Positions 15,337 to 23,172 of a stretch of 31,747 nucleotides of DNA are shown in pieces. The stretch is from NCBI GenBank assembly GCA_963591145.1, contig CAVARE010000074.1:1-31747 (forward strand), in the 5' to 3' direction. The DNA comes from RGIG5612 sp963591145. GTDB lineage: Bacteria > Bacillota > Clostridia > Lachnospirales > Lachnospiraceae. The notes beneath the pieces were generated by a model. The model saw only the letters and a list, made by a program, of their open reading frames with translations, was not told the DNA's origin and did no database searches. The translations under genes were made by a program, and so were the position numbers. How positions within the stretch are numbered: position 1 is the stretch's first letter; each line of letters starts with the position of its first letter.

Positions 15337-16539
15337 ATGGATAGGAAATTATTAGAAAATGCATTACATCCGATATCGGATCAAGAATTGAACAGACGTT
15401 GGTGCGCTGCCAGAAACAAAATGAAAGAGGCAGGGCTGGATTGTCTGGTGCTTCAGAACAGTGAATCATTCATGTGCGGTTATGTTCGCTGGTTTACAGA
15501 TATACCAACAAAATTCGGAACACCCATCACGGTGATCTTTCCGCTGGAAGAGGATATGACTATTATTACCGAGGGTAATATTCCTTCTCTGACACTGCCA
15601 TCATGGATGATGCGTGGCATTCGGGAAGATATAGTACTTCCTTATTACCGAGGGATACATTATACCAATCGGGAAGATGGCGATGCAGCTGCAGCAGTGT
15701 TGAAAAAAGGTGGTTATCAGAGAATTGGTCTGATTGCACCGGCTGCCATGTCTGCAGCCACATGGGTTTGTCTGAAGGAAGCGCTTCCAGATGTTGAATT
15801 TGTGGATTTTACAGAGGAAATTGACAGTATCAAATGCGTTAAGAGTGAAGAAGAAATCACGCTGATAAAAAAGGCAGCTGATATTGTAGATGCTGCATTT
15901 GCGGCGGTTCCTGCGTTTGTGCGTCCGGGAAGACGCGAGTATGAGGTGGCAAATGATATTCGACACCTTCTGGTGGAGCTTGGAAGCGAGGAGCAGATGA
16001 TTGTAGTAGGTTCTGCTCCTATGGGAGAACCGGCGTCACACAAAATGGATTATCTGATGAAACGGATATTGCAGCCAGGAGACCAAGTGCTGGTAATGTT
16101 GGAGGTCAGCGGACCAGGTGGAATGTATCAAGAGGTAGGAAGAACTATCTGCATCGGTGAACCATCCAAACGGCTGTTAAAGGGCTGGGAAATTGCCAGA
16201 GAAGCACAGCAGCAGGCGGCCGCTCTTATGAAAAAAGGTGCGTTACCTAAGGATATTGCAGCCTTTAACGAACGTTTTATGCAAGAACGGGATTATCCGA
16301 ATTGCGGAATGATCTTCTCTCATGGGCAGGGTTATGAGCTGGCAGAGCGTCCTGTAATCTATGAAGCAGAGACGATGCAGATAGAAGAAAGCATGAATAT
16401 TGCCATTCATCCATTTGGAATTACGGAGGATGCGTACATATTCTGCTGCGACAACTTCCTGACAGGAACAAACGGGGCAGTGAGGTTGAGCCATGTACCA
16501 CAGGAGATATTGGTGGCTGGCACCGGTACATGGAAATAA
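15337..16539 (+). CDS. M24 (creatinase/aminopeptidase P)-fold protein lacking metal ligands
   Basis: 400 residues with the creatinase N-terminal domain (LNRRWCAARNKMKEAGLDCLVL) and an M24 pita-bread domain (SEEEITLIKKAADIVDAAF). His329 in FSHGQGYE matches the conserved histidine. The dinuclear metal ligands are not kept: the first Asp is absent near VLVMLEVSG, the second is Glu266 (YQEVGRT), and the EPG glutamate is His358 (IAIHPFG). The final IED-type glutamate is not seen either. A metal-independent activity like that of creatinase, or another lytic chemistry, is therefore more likely than peptidase activity. It is the last gene of the importer operon, 12 bp after permease 2, with a GGAG ribosome site, and a terminator follows. 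Its place in a small-molecule operon also argues against a peptidase. Confidence 0.75.
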   Translation: MDRKLLENALHPISDQELNRRWCAARNKMKEAGLDCLVLQNSESFMCGYVRWFTDIPTKFGTPITVIFPLEEDMTIITEGNIPSLTLPSWMMRGIREDIVLPYYRGIHYTNREDGDAAAAVLKKGGYQRIGLIAPAAMSAATWVCLKEALPDVEFVDFTEEIDSIKCVKSEEEITLIKKAADIVDAAFAAVPAFVRPGRREYEVANDIRHLLVELGSEEQMIVVGSAPMGEPASHKMDYLMKRILQPGDQVLVMLEVSGPGGMYQEVGRTICIGEPSKRLLKGWEIAREAQQQAAALMKKGALPKDIAAFNERFMQERDYPNCGMIFSHGQGYELAERPVIYEAETMQIEESMNIAIHPFGITEDAYIFCCDNFLTGTNGAVRLSHVPQEILVAGTGTWK

Positions 16540-16583
16540 TATATGATAGGAACGGTAGGTTTGCTTTTATATCCTTCCTTTTT

Positions 16584-16618
16584 CGGGATTCTGATGTTTA
16601 ATCAGGATCCCGTTTTTT
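16584..16618 (+). terminator. Terminator of the importer operon
   Basis: CGGGATTCTGAT (16584-16595) pairs with ATCAGGATCCCG (16601-16612) over a GTTTA loop with one G-U pair, followed by TTTTTT. It ends operon 1 before the second operator pair. Confidence 0.93.
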
Positions 16619-16634
16619 AATTCTGATAATGCTG

Positions 16635-16646
16635 TGACATTTGTCA
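16635..16646 (+). promoter_or_regulatory. Distal Crp/Fnr-type operator of the glycyl radical operon
   Basis: TGACATTTGTCA, centre 16640.5, within the same TGTGACATTTGTCATAT found at the first operon. The centre is exactly 32 bp from the proximal site, as in the first promoter. Confidence 0.8.
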
Positions 16647-16666
16647 TATAAATAATCGTCTTTATG

Positions 16667-16678
16667 TGACATGTGTCA
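16667..16678 (+). promoter_or_regulatory. Proximal Crp/Fnr-type operator of the glycyl radical operon
   Basis: TGACATGTGTCA, inverted repeat centred at 16672.5. The centre is 29.5 bp before the -10 box, corresponding to position -41.5, the classic class II activator position. Confidence 0.8.
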
Positions 16679-16701
16679 GCGAAGAAAAAGAAGCTGGATT
16701 T

Positions 16702-16707
16702 TATAAT
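16702..16707 (+). promoter_or_regulatory. -10 box of the glycyl radical operon promoter
   Basis: A perfect TATAAT with no -35 hexamer, where the proximal palindrome sits instead. The first gene's ATG is 55 bp further on with AGGAGG before it. Confidence 0.7.
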
Positions 16708-16761
16708 TGGGATACAAAAAAGCAAATGCGATAGAAATTATAGAAATAGGAGGAGAAACAG

Positions 16762-17556
16762 ATGTTGCAGTTAAAAGACAAGGTGGCCATCGTTACAGGA
16801 AGTGGACGAGGAAATGGCAGAGGAGTTGCTATGGCTCTGGCAGAGCATGGTGCAGCGGTTATGGTATGTGATCTTAATGAGGAAAATGCAATAAGTGTTG
16901 CTAAAGAGATTACAGATGCAGGCGGCAGAGCAATTGCGACTAAAGTAGATGTAACGGATCCAGAAAGCGTAAAGGCAATGGTACAGCTTACCATCGACAC
17001 TTTCGGACCAGTTACAACCCTGATCAACAATGCAGGTGTAATTTACTGGAAGGATTTCTTTGAGCAGACGGTAGAGGAATTTGAAAGGGAAGTGAAGATA
17101 AATCTGGAGAGTGTTTTCATTGTGACACAGATTGTTGCAAAGACCATGATTGAAAATAAGGTACATGGTTCAATAGTAAATTTCTCTTCGGAAGCCGTTT
17201 CTTCCTGCTTCCCAGAGGGTGTAGGTTACAGCGCGTCAAAAGGTGGTGTACAGGCGATAACACTGGCACTGGCTGGTGTACTGGCTCCACATCATATCCG
17301 TGTTAATTCCATTGCCCCGGGACCAACCCCTACCGGCATGAATACTTTTATGCATGAGGTAGCAGATAAAATTGCGGCAACTATTCCATTGGGACGCTGC
17401 GGCGATTGCTACAAGGATCATGGACGTATGTGCGTGGTGCTGGCAAGTGATGAATATTCAGGATGGATTACTGCAGAAAATATCCTGATTGATGGAGGTA
17501 AGGTCATGATTCCTTACATCTACAAGCCAGAAGAGAATCCGGAATTTAACACCTGA
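16762..17556 (+). CDS. Short-chain dehydrogenase/reductase (SDR), classical type
   Basis: 264 residues. It shows the nucleotide-binding VTGSGRGNGRG (TGxxxGxG), the structural NNAG, and the active site Tyr156-x3-Lys160 in GYSASKGG, with a candidate serine in NFSSEAVSS. Classical SDRs of this length oxidise or reduce a secondary alcohol/ketone with NAD(P). It is first in the GRE operon, with an AGGAGG ribosome site, and its stop overlaps the activase start by one base (TGATG). In the pathway it probably oxidises a polyol or hydroxy intermediate; direction and substrate are inferred. The C-terminal tail after GGKVMIPYI is slightly longer than usual. Confidence 0.85.
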   Translation: MLQLKDKVAIVTGSGRGNGRGVAMALAEHGAAVMVCDLNEENAISVAKEITDAGGRAIATKVDVTDPESVKAMVQLTIDTFGPVTTLINNAGVIYWKDFFEQTVEEFEREVKINLESVFIVTQIVAKTMIENKVHGSIVNFSSEAVSSCFPEGVGYSASKGGVQAITLALAGVLAPHHIRVNSIAPGPTPTGMNTFMHEVADKIAATIPLGRCGDCYKDHGRMCVVLASDEYSGWITAENILIDGGKVMIPYIYKPEENPEFNT

Positions 17557-18476
17557 TGGAAGGCATAGTATTTGATATCCAGAAATATTCAACTCATGAC
17601 GGACCGGGAATTCGAACAGTGGTGTTTTTAAAGGGCTGTCCATTGCGATGCCTTTGGTGTTGCAATCCTGAATCCCAGCGTACCTTTCCAGAACTGGAAT
17701 ACAGATATCAGAAATGTATTAAATGTGGCGAATGTGCTGCGGCATGCCCGAAGCTGGTTATTACGGTTTCTGAGGGGCAACAGTGTAATCAGATTGACAG
17801 GACTTTGTGTGATCACTGTGGGATTTGCGCGGAGCATTGCCCTACAGGGGCGCTTCGGATAGTAGGAAGATGGATGTCTGTAGATGAGGTTCTGGCACAG
17901 GTACAAAAGGATAGAGATTATTACAGAAGATCAGGTGGAGGCATTACCCTCTCTGGAGGGGAGCCATTTCTGCAAGGGAAATTTGCAATTGAAATTCTTG
18001 AGAACTGTTACAGGCGAAATATTCATACGGCTGTTGAAACAACGGGTAATGTGGAATGGACAGTCCTGAGGCAGGCAGCGGATTATACAGATCTTTTTCT
18101 ATATGATCTTAAGCATATGGATTCGCAAATCCATAAAACACTAACAGGCGTATCTAACGACCAGATATTGGAAAACCTGCGGCGTCTTACAGAACACGGA
18201 AGCAGAATCATTATCCGGATACCGGTGATTCCCGGACTCAATTTTCAAAGGGAAAATCTAAGAATGCTGGCAGCATTTTTACAGGATACCACTGTTCGGG
18301 AGATTCATTTGATGCCTTTTCATCAATTAGGCAAGGATAAATACAAGAGATTGGGAAGGGATTATGCGTTGCCTGAGAAAAAAGCACTTCGGCAATCCCT
18401 AGAGGATACGACAGAGTTGGAGCAGTGGAAACGCTATCTGGAACAGAAGGGCTTTCATGTAGAAACGGGTGGATAA
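17556..18476 (+). CDS. Glycyl radical enzyme activating protein (radical SAM)
   Basis: 306 residues. The radical SAM cluster motif C28-x3-C32-x2-C35 lies in KGCPLRCLWCCNPES after the family signature YSTHDGPGIRT. An inserted ferredoxin domain carries two 4Fe-4S sets, CIKCGECAAACP and CDHCGICAEHCP, as in activases of glycerol dehydratase, CutD and related GREs but not in the short PFL activase. SGGEPFLQ is the conserved SAM-binding GGE motif. It abstracts hydrogen from the glycine of the partner GRE using SAM, and is oxygen sensitive. The partner is the GRE gene two positions downstream. Translation is coupled to the SDR by a one-base overlap. Confidence 0.95.
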   Translation: MEGIVFDIQKYSTHDGPGIRTVVFLKGCPLRCLWCCNPESQRTFPELEYRYQKCIKCGECAAACPKLVITVSEGQQCNQIDRTLCDHCGICAEHCPTGALRIVGRWMSVDEVLAQVQKDRDYYRRSGGGITLSGGEPFLQGKFAIEILENCYRRNIHTAVETTGNVEWTVLRQAADYTDLFLYDLKHMDSQIHKTLTGVSNDQILENLRRLTEHGSRIIIRIPVIPGLNFQRENLRMLAAFLQDTTVREIHLMPFHQLGKDKYKRLGRDYALPEKKALRQSLEDTTELEQWKRYLEQKGFHVETGG

Positions 18477-18505
18477 AGTTATCAGAAAAAATGGAGGAAT
18501 TACAT

Positions 18506-19528
18506 ATGAAGACAATCATTTCACCGGAACCAGGAAAAGTTATGTTAGGGGAGATTCCTGTACCAAAGCCGGGACCTTATGAAGCGTTAGTAAAGATTGA
18601 GGCATGCGCCATCTGCAATAATACAGATATGATGTTTGTGAATCGTGTATTTGGAGGACCTGAAGGTGGCGGATTTCCAGAAGGTATGCCTATTAACCTG
18701 GGACATGAATCCTGCGGCGTGGTTATCGAACTGGGAGAGAAATGCCGAAATTTCAAGATTGGTGACAGGGTGCTTCGTGCTCACACTTGGGGACATTATC
18801 CTGGCGGAATAGGATCAGAAGGCGGCATGAGTGAATATGGTGTTGTACAAGATTTGGCAGCAATAAAAGAGGATGGGGCAGATATCCCATTAAATTATCA
18901 GGCAACTAAGCATCAGATTTTACCAGAGGGTATCGACAGTGTGCAGGGATCAATCATGATTACACTGAAAGAGACATGGACTACTCTCAGAAACTTTGAT
19001 GTTAAAGCAGGTGAGCCGCTGGGTATAGTAGGTACTGGACCAGTAGCATATTGCTTTACCAGATTTGCAAAGGTAATGGGAGCAAACCCTATAGTGGTAT
19101 TTGGCAGAAAAGAAGATCATCGAGAGAAATTCGTTGCAGCAGGAGCGGATCTATATGTCGTTGGTAACGAATATCCGGACGAACTGAAGAAGATACTTGC
19201 GGACGGAGGTCTGTTAAAGGTGATAGAAGCCGTTGGAAGTGACAGTGCACTTAAGACTTGCCTGGAAGTTGTAGGAGAAAAGGGAACAGTGCAGCTCTAT
19301 GGTGCGGCTCCAGGACTTTCTTGGGCGCCTGAACTGCGTAATGACCCACGTGTATGGGTGCGCTGGCCAGATGAAGAAGATGCTAATGAAGAAATGGCAC
19401 AGCTTGTATTGGAAGGAAAGATCAATCCGTATGAATACATAAGTCATGTATTGCAGCCAGAGGACTGTGTGTATGGATTTGATCTGGTGAAAAATCATAA
19501 AGCGACAAAGGTGGTTTTCTTGTTCTAA
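18506..19528 (+). CDS. Zinc-type medium-chain alcohol dehydrogenase
   Basis: 340 residues. Catalytic zinc ligands are visible: Cys37 in EACAICNNTD and His67-Glu68 in NLGHESCG. A Rossmann motif GIVGTGPVAYCF binds NAD(P). The four-cysteine structural zinc loop of many alcohol dehydrogenases is missing; that region reads RAHTWGHYPGGIGSEGG. Members oxidise polyols or sugar alcohols such as sorbitol, threonine or related diols. Start: ATG 18506 with GGAGG eight bases upstream; a longer frame back to 18425 overlaps the activase gene. Placed between the activase and the GRE, it likely handles the GRE substrate or product. Which one cannot be read. Confidence 0.85.
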   Translation: MKTIISPEPGKVMLGEIPVPKPGPYEALVKIEACAICNNTDMMFVNRVFGGPEGGGFPEGMPINLGHESCGVVIELGEKCRNFKIGDRVLRAHTWGHYPGGIGSEGGMSEYGVVQDLAAIKEDGADIPLNYQATKHQILPEGIDSVQGSIMITLKETWTTLRNFDVKAGEPLGIVGTGPVAYCFTRFAKVMGANPIVVFGRKEDHREKFVAAGADLYVVGNEYPDELKKILADGGLLKVIEAVGSDSALKTCLEVVGEKGTVQLYGAAPGLSWAPELRNDPRVWVRWPDEEDANEEMAQLVLEGKINPYEYISHVLQPEDCVYGFDLVKNHKATKVVFLF

Positions 19529-19558
19529 GAAGATTGTCTGAGCGAGGGAGATTGGACT

Positions 19559-22033
19559 ATGGCAGGAAGTGCATGGTGGAAAGAGAAGAATATGCCTTTT
19601 ACAGGGGAGTTTTTTGACCGGATGGTATTACGGGAGGAAGATCCTGAGGAACAGCGGGTTCAGAAGATTCGACAATCTATGCTTCCGCGATACCAGGAGG
19701 GAAAGCGCAGGCTTTCTTTTCATTGGGCAAGCAGTGTGACTCGTTCCTATATGGAAACAGAAGGGCTGCATCCGGCGATCCGCAGGGCATTATCCATTAA
19801 ACGGGGTTTAGAAGAAATTCCGCTGGGACTTACCGCGGGACAGATGTTGATGGGAGGAGCAAGCGCAGGACCACATTATGTAGATTTTAATCCTCATTTT
19901 CCTGCGCTGGATTTTCCTGAAAAAGGAAGCTGCGCAGAGATGGATCGAATTTATGTCTACGATTCAGAGGAACTGCGGGAATTTCAAGAGCAGATTCTTC
20001 CATATTGGAAAAACAAGGGTCGTATGGACTATTTGCTGAAGGAAATGGAACTGAATTATCCGGAAGCGTATCAGTTTATGAATGACGGACAGTGTTATAT
20101 ACCAACGGTGGGAGGACCGCTGGCACATACGATTCAGGATTACCGTTCAGTTCTTGAAAAGGGACTTTCTGGGCTGATGCAGGAAATTCGGCATAAAATG
20201 GAACAGCTGGATATTCGAAACCCGGAAGGCATGACGACTCTGGAGCGTCGAAATCAGATGCAGGGTATGCTGATCGCAGCAGAAGCAATGATCACTTATG
20301 CGCATCGAAATGCTGATTATGCACAGCAGCTTGCGGAAAAGGAAATGAATGAGAAACGCAAGGCCGAGCTTTTGCAGATGGCTCAAAATTGTCGGCGTGT
20401 ACCAGAATATCCTGCCCAGACCTGGTGGGAGGCGCTGCAGTGCATCCACTTTCTGCGTGCAGGCACAGCACTAATCGAAGGAATGGATTCTCATTCTCTG
20501 GGACGTTTTGATCAGTACATGCTGCCTGTCCTTAAGCGAGATCTGGAAGCAGGCGTGATCAATAGGAAACAGGCGCAGGAACTTCTGGAATGCTTGTTTT
20601 TGAAATGGAATGAGAGTACGGCATTTACCATGGGGATTGGATGTCCAAGAGGAAACAATGACAAGATTAATATCGGCGGTATTGATACGCTTGGATATGA
20701 TGCAACTAATGAGCTTTCATACATGTTGTTGGAAGCTCATGCCCACGTGCATCTGACGGATCCCGCTCTATCGGTTCGTATAAACCATGAAACTCCAGAC
20801 GAATTGCTTCACGCTGCACTAGACGTAGTGAGGTTAGGCGGTGGACTGCCGCTTCTTCTGAATGATAACGCTATAATCCCTGGTATGGTGAGTAATTGTG
20901 GAGTGACTCTGGAGGATGCCCGTAATTATGGGGATGTGGGCTGCCAGGAAAATGTAACGGATCCTAATATGACAGGAGCCGATACCTCAGGAAGACAAAA
21001 TGGAGGGTTTTTCAGTTTGGTAAAACCTATTGAGCTTGCCATCTGGAACGGAGTTAACCCATGCAACGGAAAACAGGTAGGGCCTATAACCGGAACCCCG
21101 GAAAGATTTGCAACCATGCAAGATTTTCTGGATGCAGTAGAAACGCAGATGCGGTATGCCGTGGAAATGAATGTGGTGACAAATAATGTCAATGACTATG
21201 TATTTACCACGTTTTACCCATCAGTATGGCATAACCTGATGCACCCAACTTCACGGAAAAGTGGTATTGATTTTGTCAATGGCGGTTCACGTTACAGTTG
21301 GACTGGTCCTTTAGGAATTGGGCTTGGAACTGCAGGCGACTGTCTGTCTGCTATTGATACTTTGATTTACAGGGAGAGGGTGACTGACTGGAAGGAACTG
21401 AAGACAGCGTTGTCCCGAAATTGGGAAGGATATGAGAAACTTCGACAGAAGTGTATTGAGGCACCGAAATATGGAAAGGATAATCCATATGCCGATCTTT
21501 TCTGCAAGAGGGTTCTGGACTACTGGTTTGGAAATCTAGAATCGCACCGGACTGCTCATGGAGGACATTTTATCGGAGGACTCATCAGCATGGAAAGCTA
21601 TCTTACGCTTGGAAGGTGGACGGGAGCAACCCCGGATGGAAGAAAGCAGGGAGAACCGTTGTCAGATTCCGTTGCCCCTTCCCGATATGCACAGGAGGGA
21701 AGTATCACGGAGAGACATCGTTCGGCAGCTAGGGCAATTGATGCATACCATACGACGAATGGTGTTACCTTCAATCAACGAATCCCGATCAGTGCAGTAG
21801 CAGGGGAACGTGATATTCAAAAATGGATGGATTTGGTAAAAACGTATATGGATGCTGGTGGACAACAGATTCAGTATCTGGTGTTGGATGCCCAGGATCT
21901 GTCCCGCGCACAGAAGGATCCGGACAGCTATCGAGATCTGCTGGTACGGGTCGGGGGTTACAGTGCCGTGTTTGTGGATCTTACGGAGGAGCTGCAGGAA
22001 TCCATTATGGAGAGAGAAGAACTATCAGTATAA
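19559..22033 (+). CDS. Glycyl radical enzyme of unassigned subtype (GCQEN active-site loop)
   Basis: 824 residues, usual length for GRE eliminases. The C-terminal RVGGYSAVF carries the radical Gly800. The thiyl-radical loop reads YGDVGCQENV: Cys462 and Glu464 keep the Cys-x-Glu pair of dehydratases, lyases and decarboxylases, but Gln and Asn replace the Val and Pro of the common GCVEP. PFL has two adjacent cysteines and X-succinate synthases lack this Glu, so those are unlikely. The conserved FVNGGSRYSW and GDCLSAIDTLIY also fit the family. No microcompartment or cobalamin genes are nearby. A diol- or polyol-type dehydration or C-X cleavage is the most likely reaction; the substrate is open. 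Start: ATG with GAGGGAG upstream. Confidence 0.93.
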   Translation: MAGSAWWKEKNMPFTGEFFDRMVLREEDPEEQRVQKIRQSMLPRYQEGKRRLSFHWASSVTRSYMETEGLHPAIRRALSIKRGLEEIPLGLTAGQMLMGGASAGPHYVDFNPHFPALDFPEKGSCAEMDRIYVYDSEELREFQEQILPYWKNKGRMDYLLKEMELNYPEAYQFMNDGQCYIPTVGGPLAHTIQDYRSVLEKGLSGLMQEIRHKMEQLDIRNPEGMTTLERRNQMQGMLIAAEAMITYAHRNADYAQQLAEKEMNEKRKAELLQMAQNCRRVPEYPAQTWWEALQCIHFLRAGTALIEGMDSHSLGRFDQYMLPVLKRDLEAGVINRKQAQELLECLFLKWNESTAFTMGIGCPRGNNDKINIGGIDTLGYDATNELSYMLLEAHAHVHLTDPALSVRINHETPDELLHAALDVVRLGGGLPLLLNDNAIIPGMVSNCGVTLEDARNYGDVGCQENVTDPNMTGADTSGRQNGGFFSLVKPIELAIWNGVNPCNGKQVGPITGTPERFATMQDFLDAVETQMRYAVEMNVVTNNVNDYVFTTFYPSVWHNLMHPTSRKSGIDFVNGGSRYSWTGPLGIGLGTAGDCLSAIDTLIYRERVTDWKELKTALSRNWEGYEKLRQKCIEAPKYGKDNPYADLFCKRVLDYWFGNLESHRTAHGGHFIGGLISMESYLTLGRWTGATPDGRKQGEPLSDSVAPSRYAQEGSITERHRSAARAIDAYHTTNGVTFNQRIPISAVAGERDIQKWMDLVKTYMDAGGQQIQYLVLDAQDLSRAQKDPDSYRDLLVRVGGYSAVFVDLTEELQESIMEREELSV

Positions 22034-22088
22034 AGCGAAAATAACCGTTATTTAATCAACGGTAAACAGACAAAGGAGAAGAAGTTAT

Positions 22089-22553
22089 ATGAAGATAGCA
22101 GTAGGAGCAGATGCTTCCGGTTTTGCGTTAAAGGAAGCGGTAAAGGAACATTTGGAAGCAAAAGGAATAATCTGTATTGATTATGCACCACAGGCACGGG
22201 AATACTATGAGATTGTTCCGGAGGTAGCACCAGCGCTGCAAAAAGGGGAGTTTGACTACGCAATTCTGTGCTGCGGCACTGGTATGGGCATGGCTCAGAT
22301 GGCAAACAGCTATCAGGGAATTCGTGCAGCTGTGGTGGAAAGCACTTTCGCGGCCAGGATGTCCCGTGCAATCAATAATTCCAATGTATTAGCCATGGGA
22401 GGATTTATTATTGCTCCATTTTTGGGATGTCAGATTGTGGATACTTTCTTGGAAACACAAATCACAGACGGGCTGGATGATTTCCATGATTTTCTTCTGG
22501 ATGCGCAGGAGAAGATTAAAGCAATCGAAAAAAAGATTTATCAGGAGGTATGA
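22089..22553 (+). CDS. RpiB/LacA-family sugar-phosphate isomerase, altered active site
   Basis: 154 residues, standard RpiB length. It keeps ILCCGTGMGMAQMAN with the catalytic-type Cys62, GIRAAVVE and NVLAMGG. Two otherwise conserved histidines are missing: the N-terminal DHxG motif reads ADASGFALK, and the SRxHN motif reads SRAINNSN. In studied RpiB enzymes these contribute to phosphate binding and sugar ring opening. Loss of the latter would suit an acyclic substrate such as a ketotetrose phosphate, as for RpiB-like erythrulose-phosphate isomerases. It probably acts after DhaK/DhaL on a phosphorylated intermediate. Good AGGAG ribosome site; one base separates it from dhaL. Confidence 0.85.
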   Translation: MKIAVGADASGFALKEAVKEHLEAKGIICIDYAPQAREYYEIVPEVAPALQKGEFDYAILCCGTGMGMAQMANSYQGIRAAVVESTFAARMSRAINNSNVLAMGGFIIAPFLGCQIVDTFLETQITDGLDDFHDFLLDAQEKIKAIEKKIYQEV

Positions 22554-22554
22554 T

Positions 22555-23154
22555 ATGGCGGTTACATTGGAACAGTGGAAACATATGCTGGACGTAACTG
22601 CAGATCTGCTTCTTGACAATGCGAAGGAGCTTTCAAAGATCGATGCAGTGATTGGAGATGGGGATCACGGCATCACAATTGCCAAGATTGCACATCTGAT
22701 GAAAGAAAAGGTACAAGGTGATTATGAATCTACCGCTAATCTCTTCGATGATTTGGGATGGGATGCTATCAATGTGCAGGGCGGAAGCGCAGGCCCGTTA
22801 TTTGGTACATTTCTTTCAGGTTTTCAGAATGCATCACCAGATGCTAGTGCGGCTGAGTATGCAGAATGTGCTCTTAAGGAACTTCAGACGTTGAGTACTG
22901 CTAAGGTGGGAGAAAAGACCATGATGGATGCGCTGATACCGGCAGTGGAAGCAATGAAAAATGCAAAAACGGATGAAGAAGCATTTATACTGGCAGCAGC
23001 TGCAGCTAAGAACGGTGCAGAGAGAACAAGCGATTATATCGCAAAATTTGGACGGGCTAAAAACTATGGAGAGCGTTCCATTGGCGTAAAGGATGCGGGC
23101 GCCTGCTCTATGGCTTTGATATTTGAAGGATTTCAGAAAGGCTATCAGGCATAG
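22555..23154 (+). CDS. dhaL: DhaL-type nucleotide-binding subunit of a dihydroxyacetone-kinase-like enzyme
   Basis: 199 residues, the standard DhaL size. IGDGDHGITIA supplies the metal-binding aspartates and GGSAGPLFGTFL is the other conserved loop. DhaL holds ADP/ATP and phosphorylates the substrate bound covalently on DhaK. No DhaM (PTS phosphodonor) is encoded here, so either DhaL uses ATP directly or a DhaM elsewhere recharges it. The ATG follows AGGAGG and begins one base after the isomerase stop; an apparent longer frame from 22411 overlaps the isomerase and is not real. With DhaK it likely phosphorylates a small ketose or hydroxyketone made in this pathway rather than dihydroxyacetone itself (inference). 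Confidence 0.92.
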   Translation: MAVTLEQWKHMLDVTADLLLDNAKELSKIDAVIGDGDHGITIAKIAHLMKEKVQGDYESTANLFDDLGWDAINVQGGSAGPLFGTFLSGFQNASPDASAAEYAECALKELQTLSTAKVGEKTMMDALIPAVEAMKNAKTDEEAFILAAAAAKNGAERTSDYIAKFGRAKNYGERSIGVKDAGACSMALIFEGFQKGYQA

Positions 23155-23172
23155 CGAATGGAGGAATAGATC

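Noticed and set aside
15601..15966. A 121-codon minus-strand frame inside the M24 gene
   Set aside because: A shadow frame: opposite strand of a clear family member, cysteine/histidine-rich composition and no ribosome site.
16762..22033. Pyruvate formate-lyase system as the explanation for the GRE and activase
   Set aside because: The active-site loop lacks the adjacent cysteine pair of PFL, and the activase has an inserted two-cluster ferredoxin domain that PFL activase lacks.
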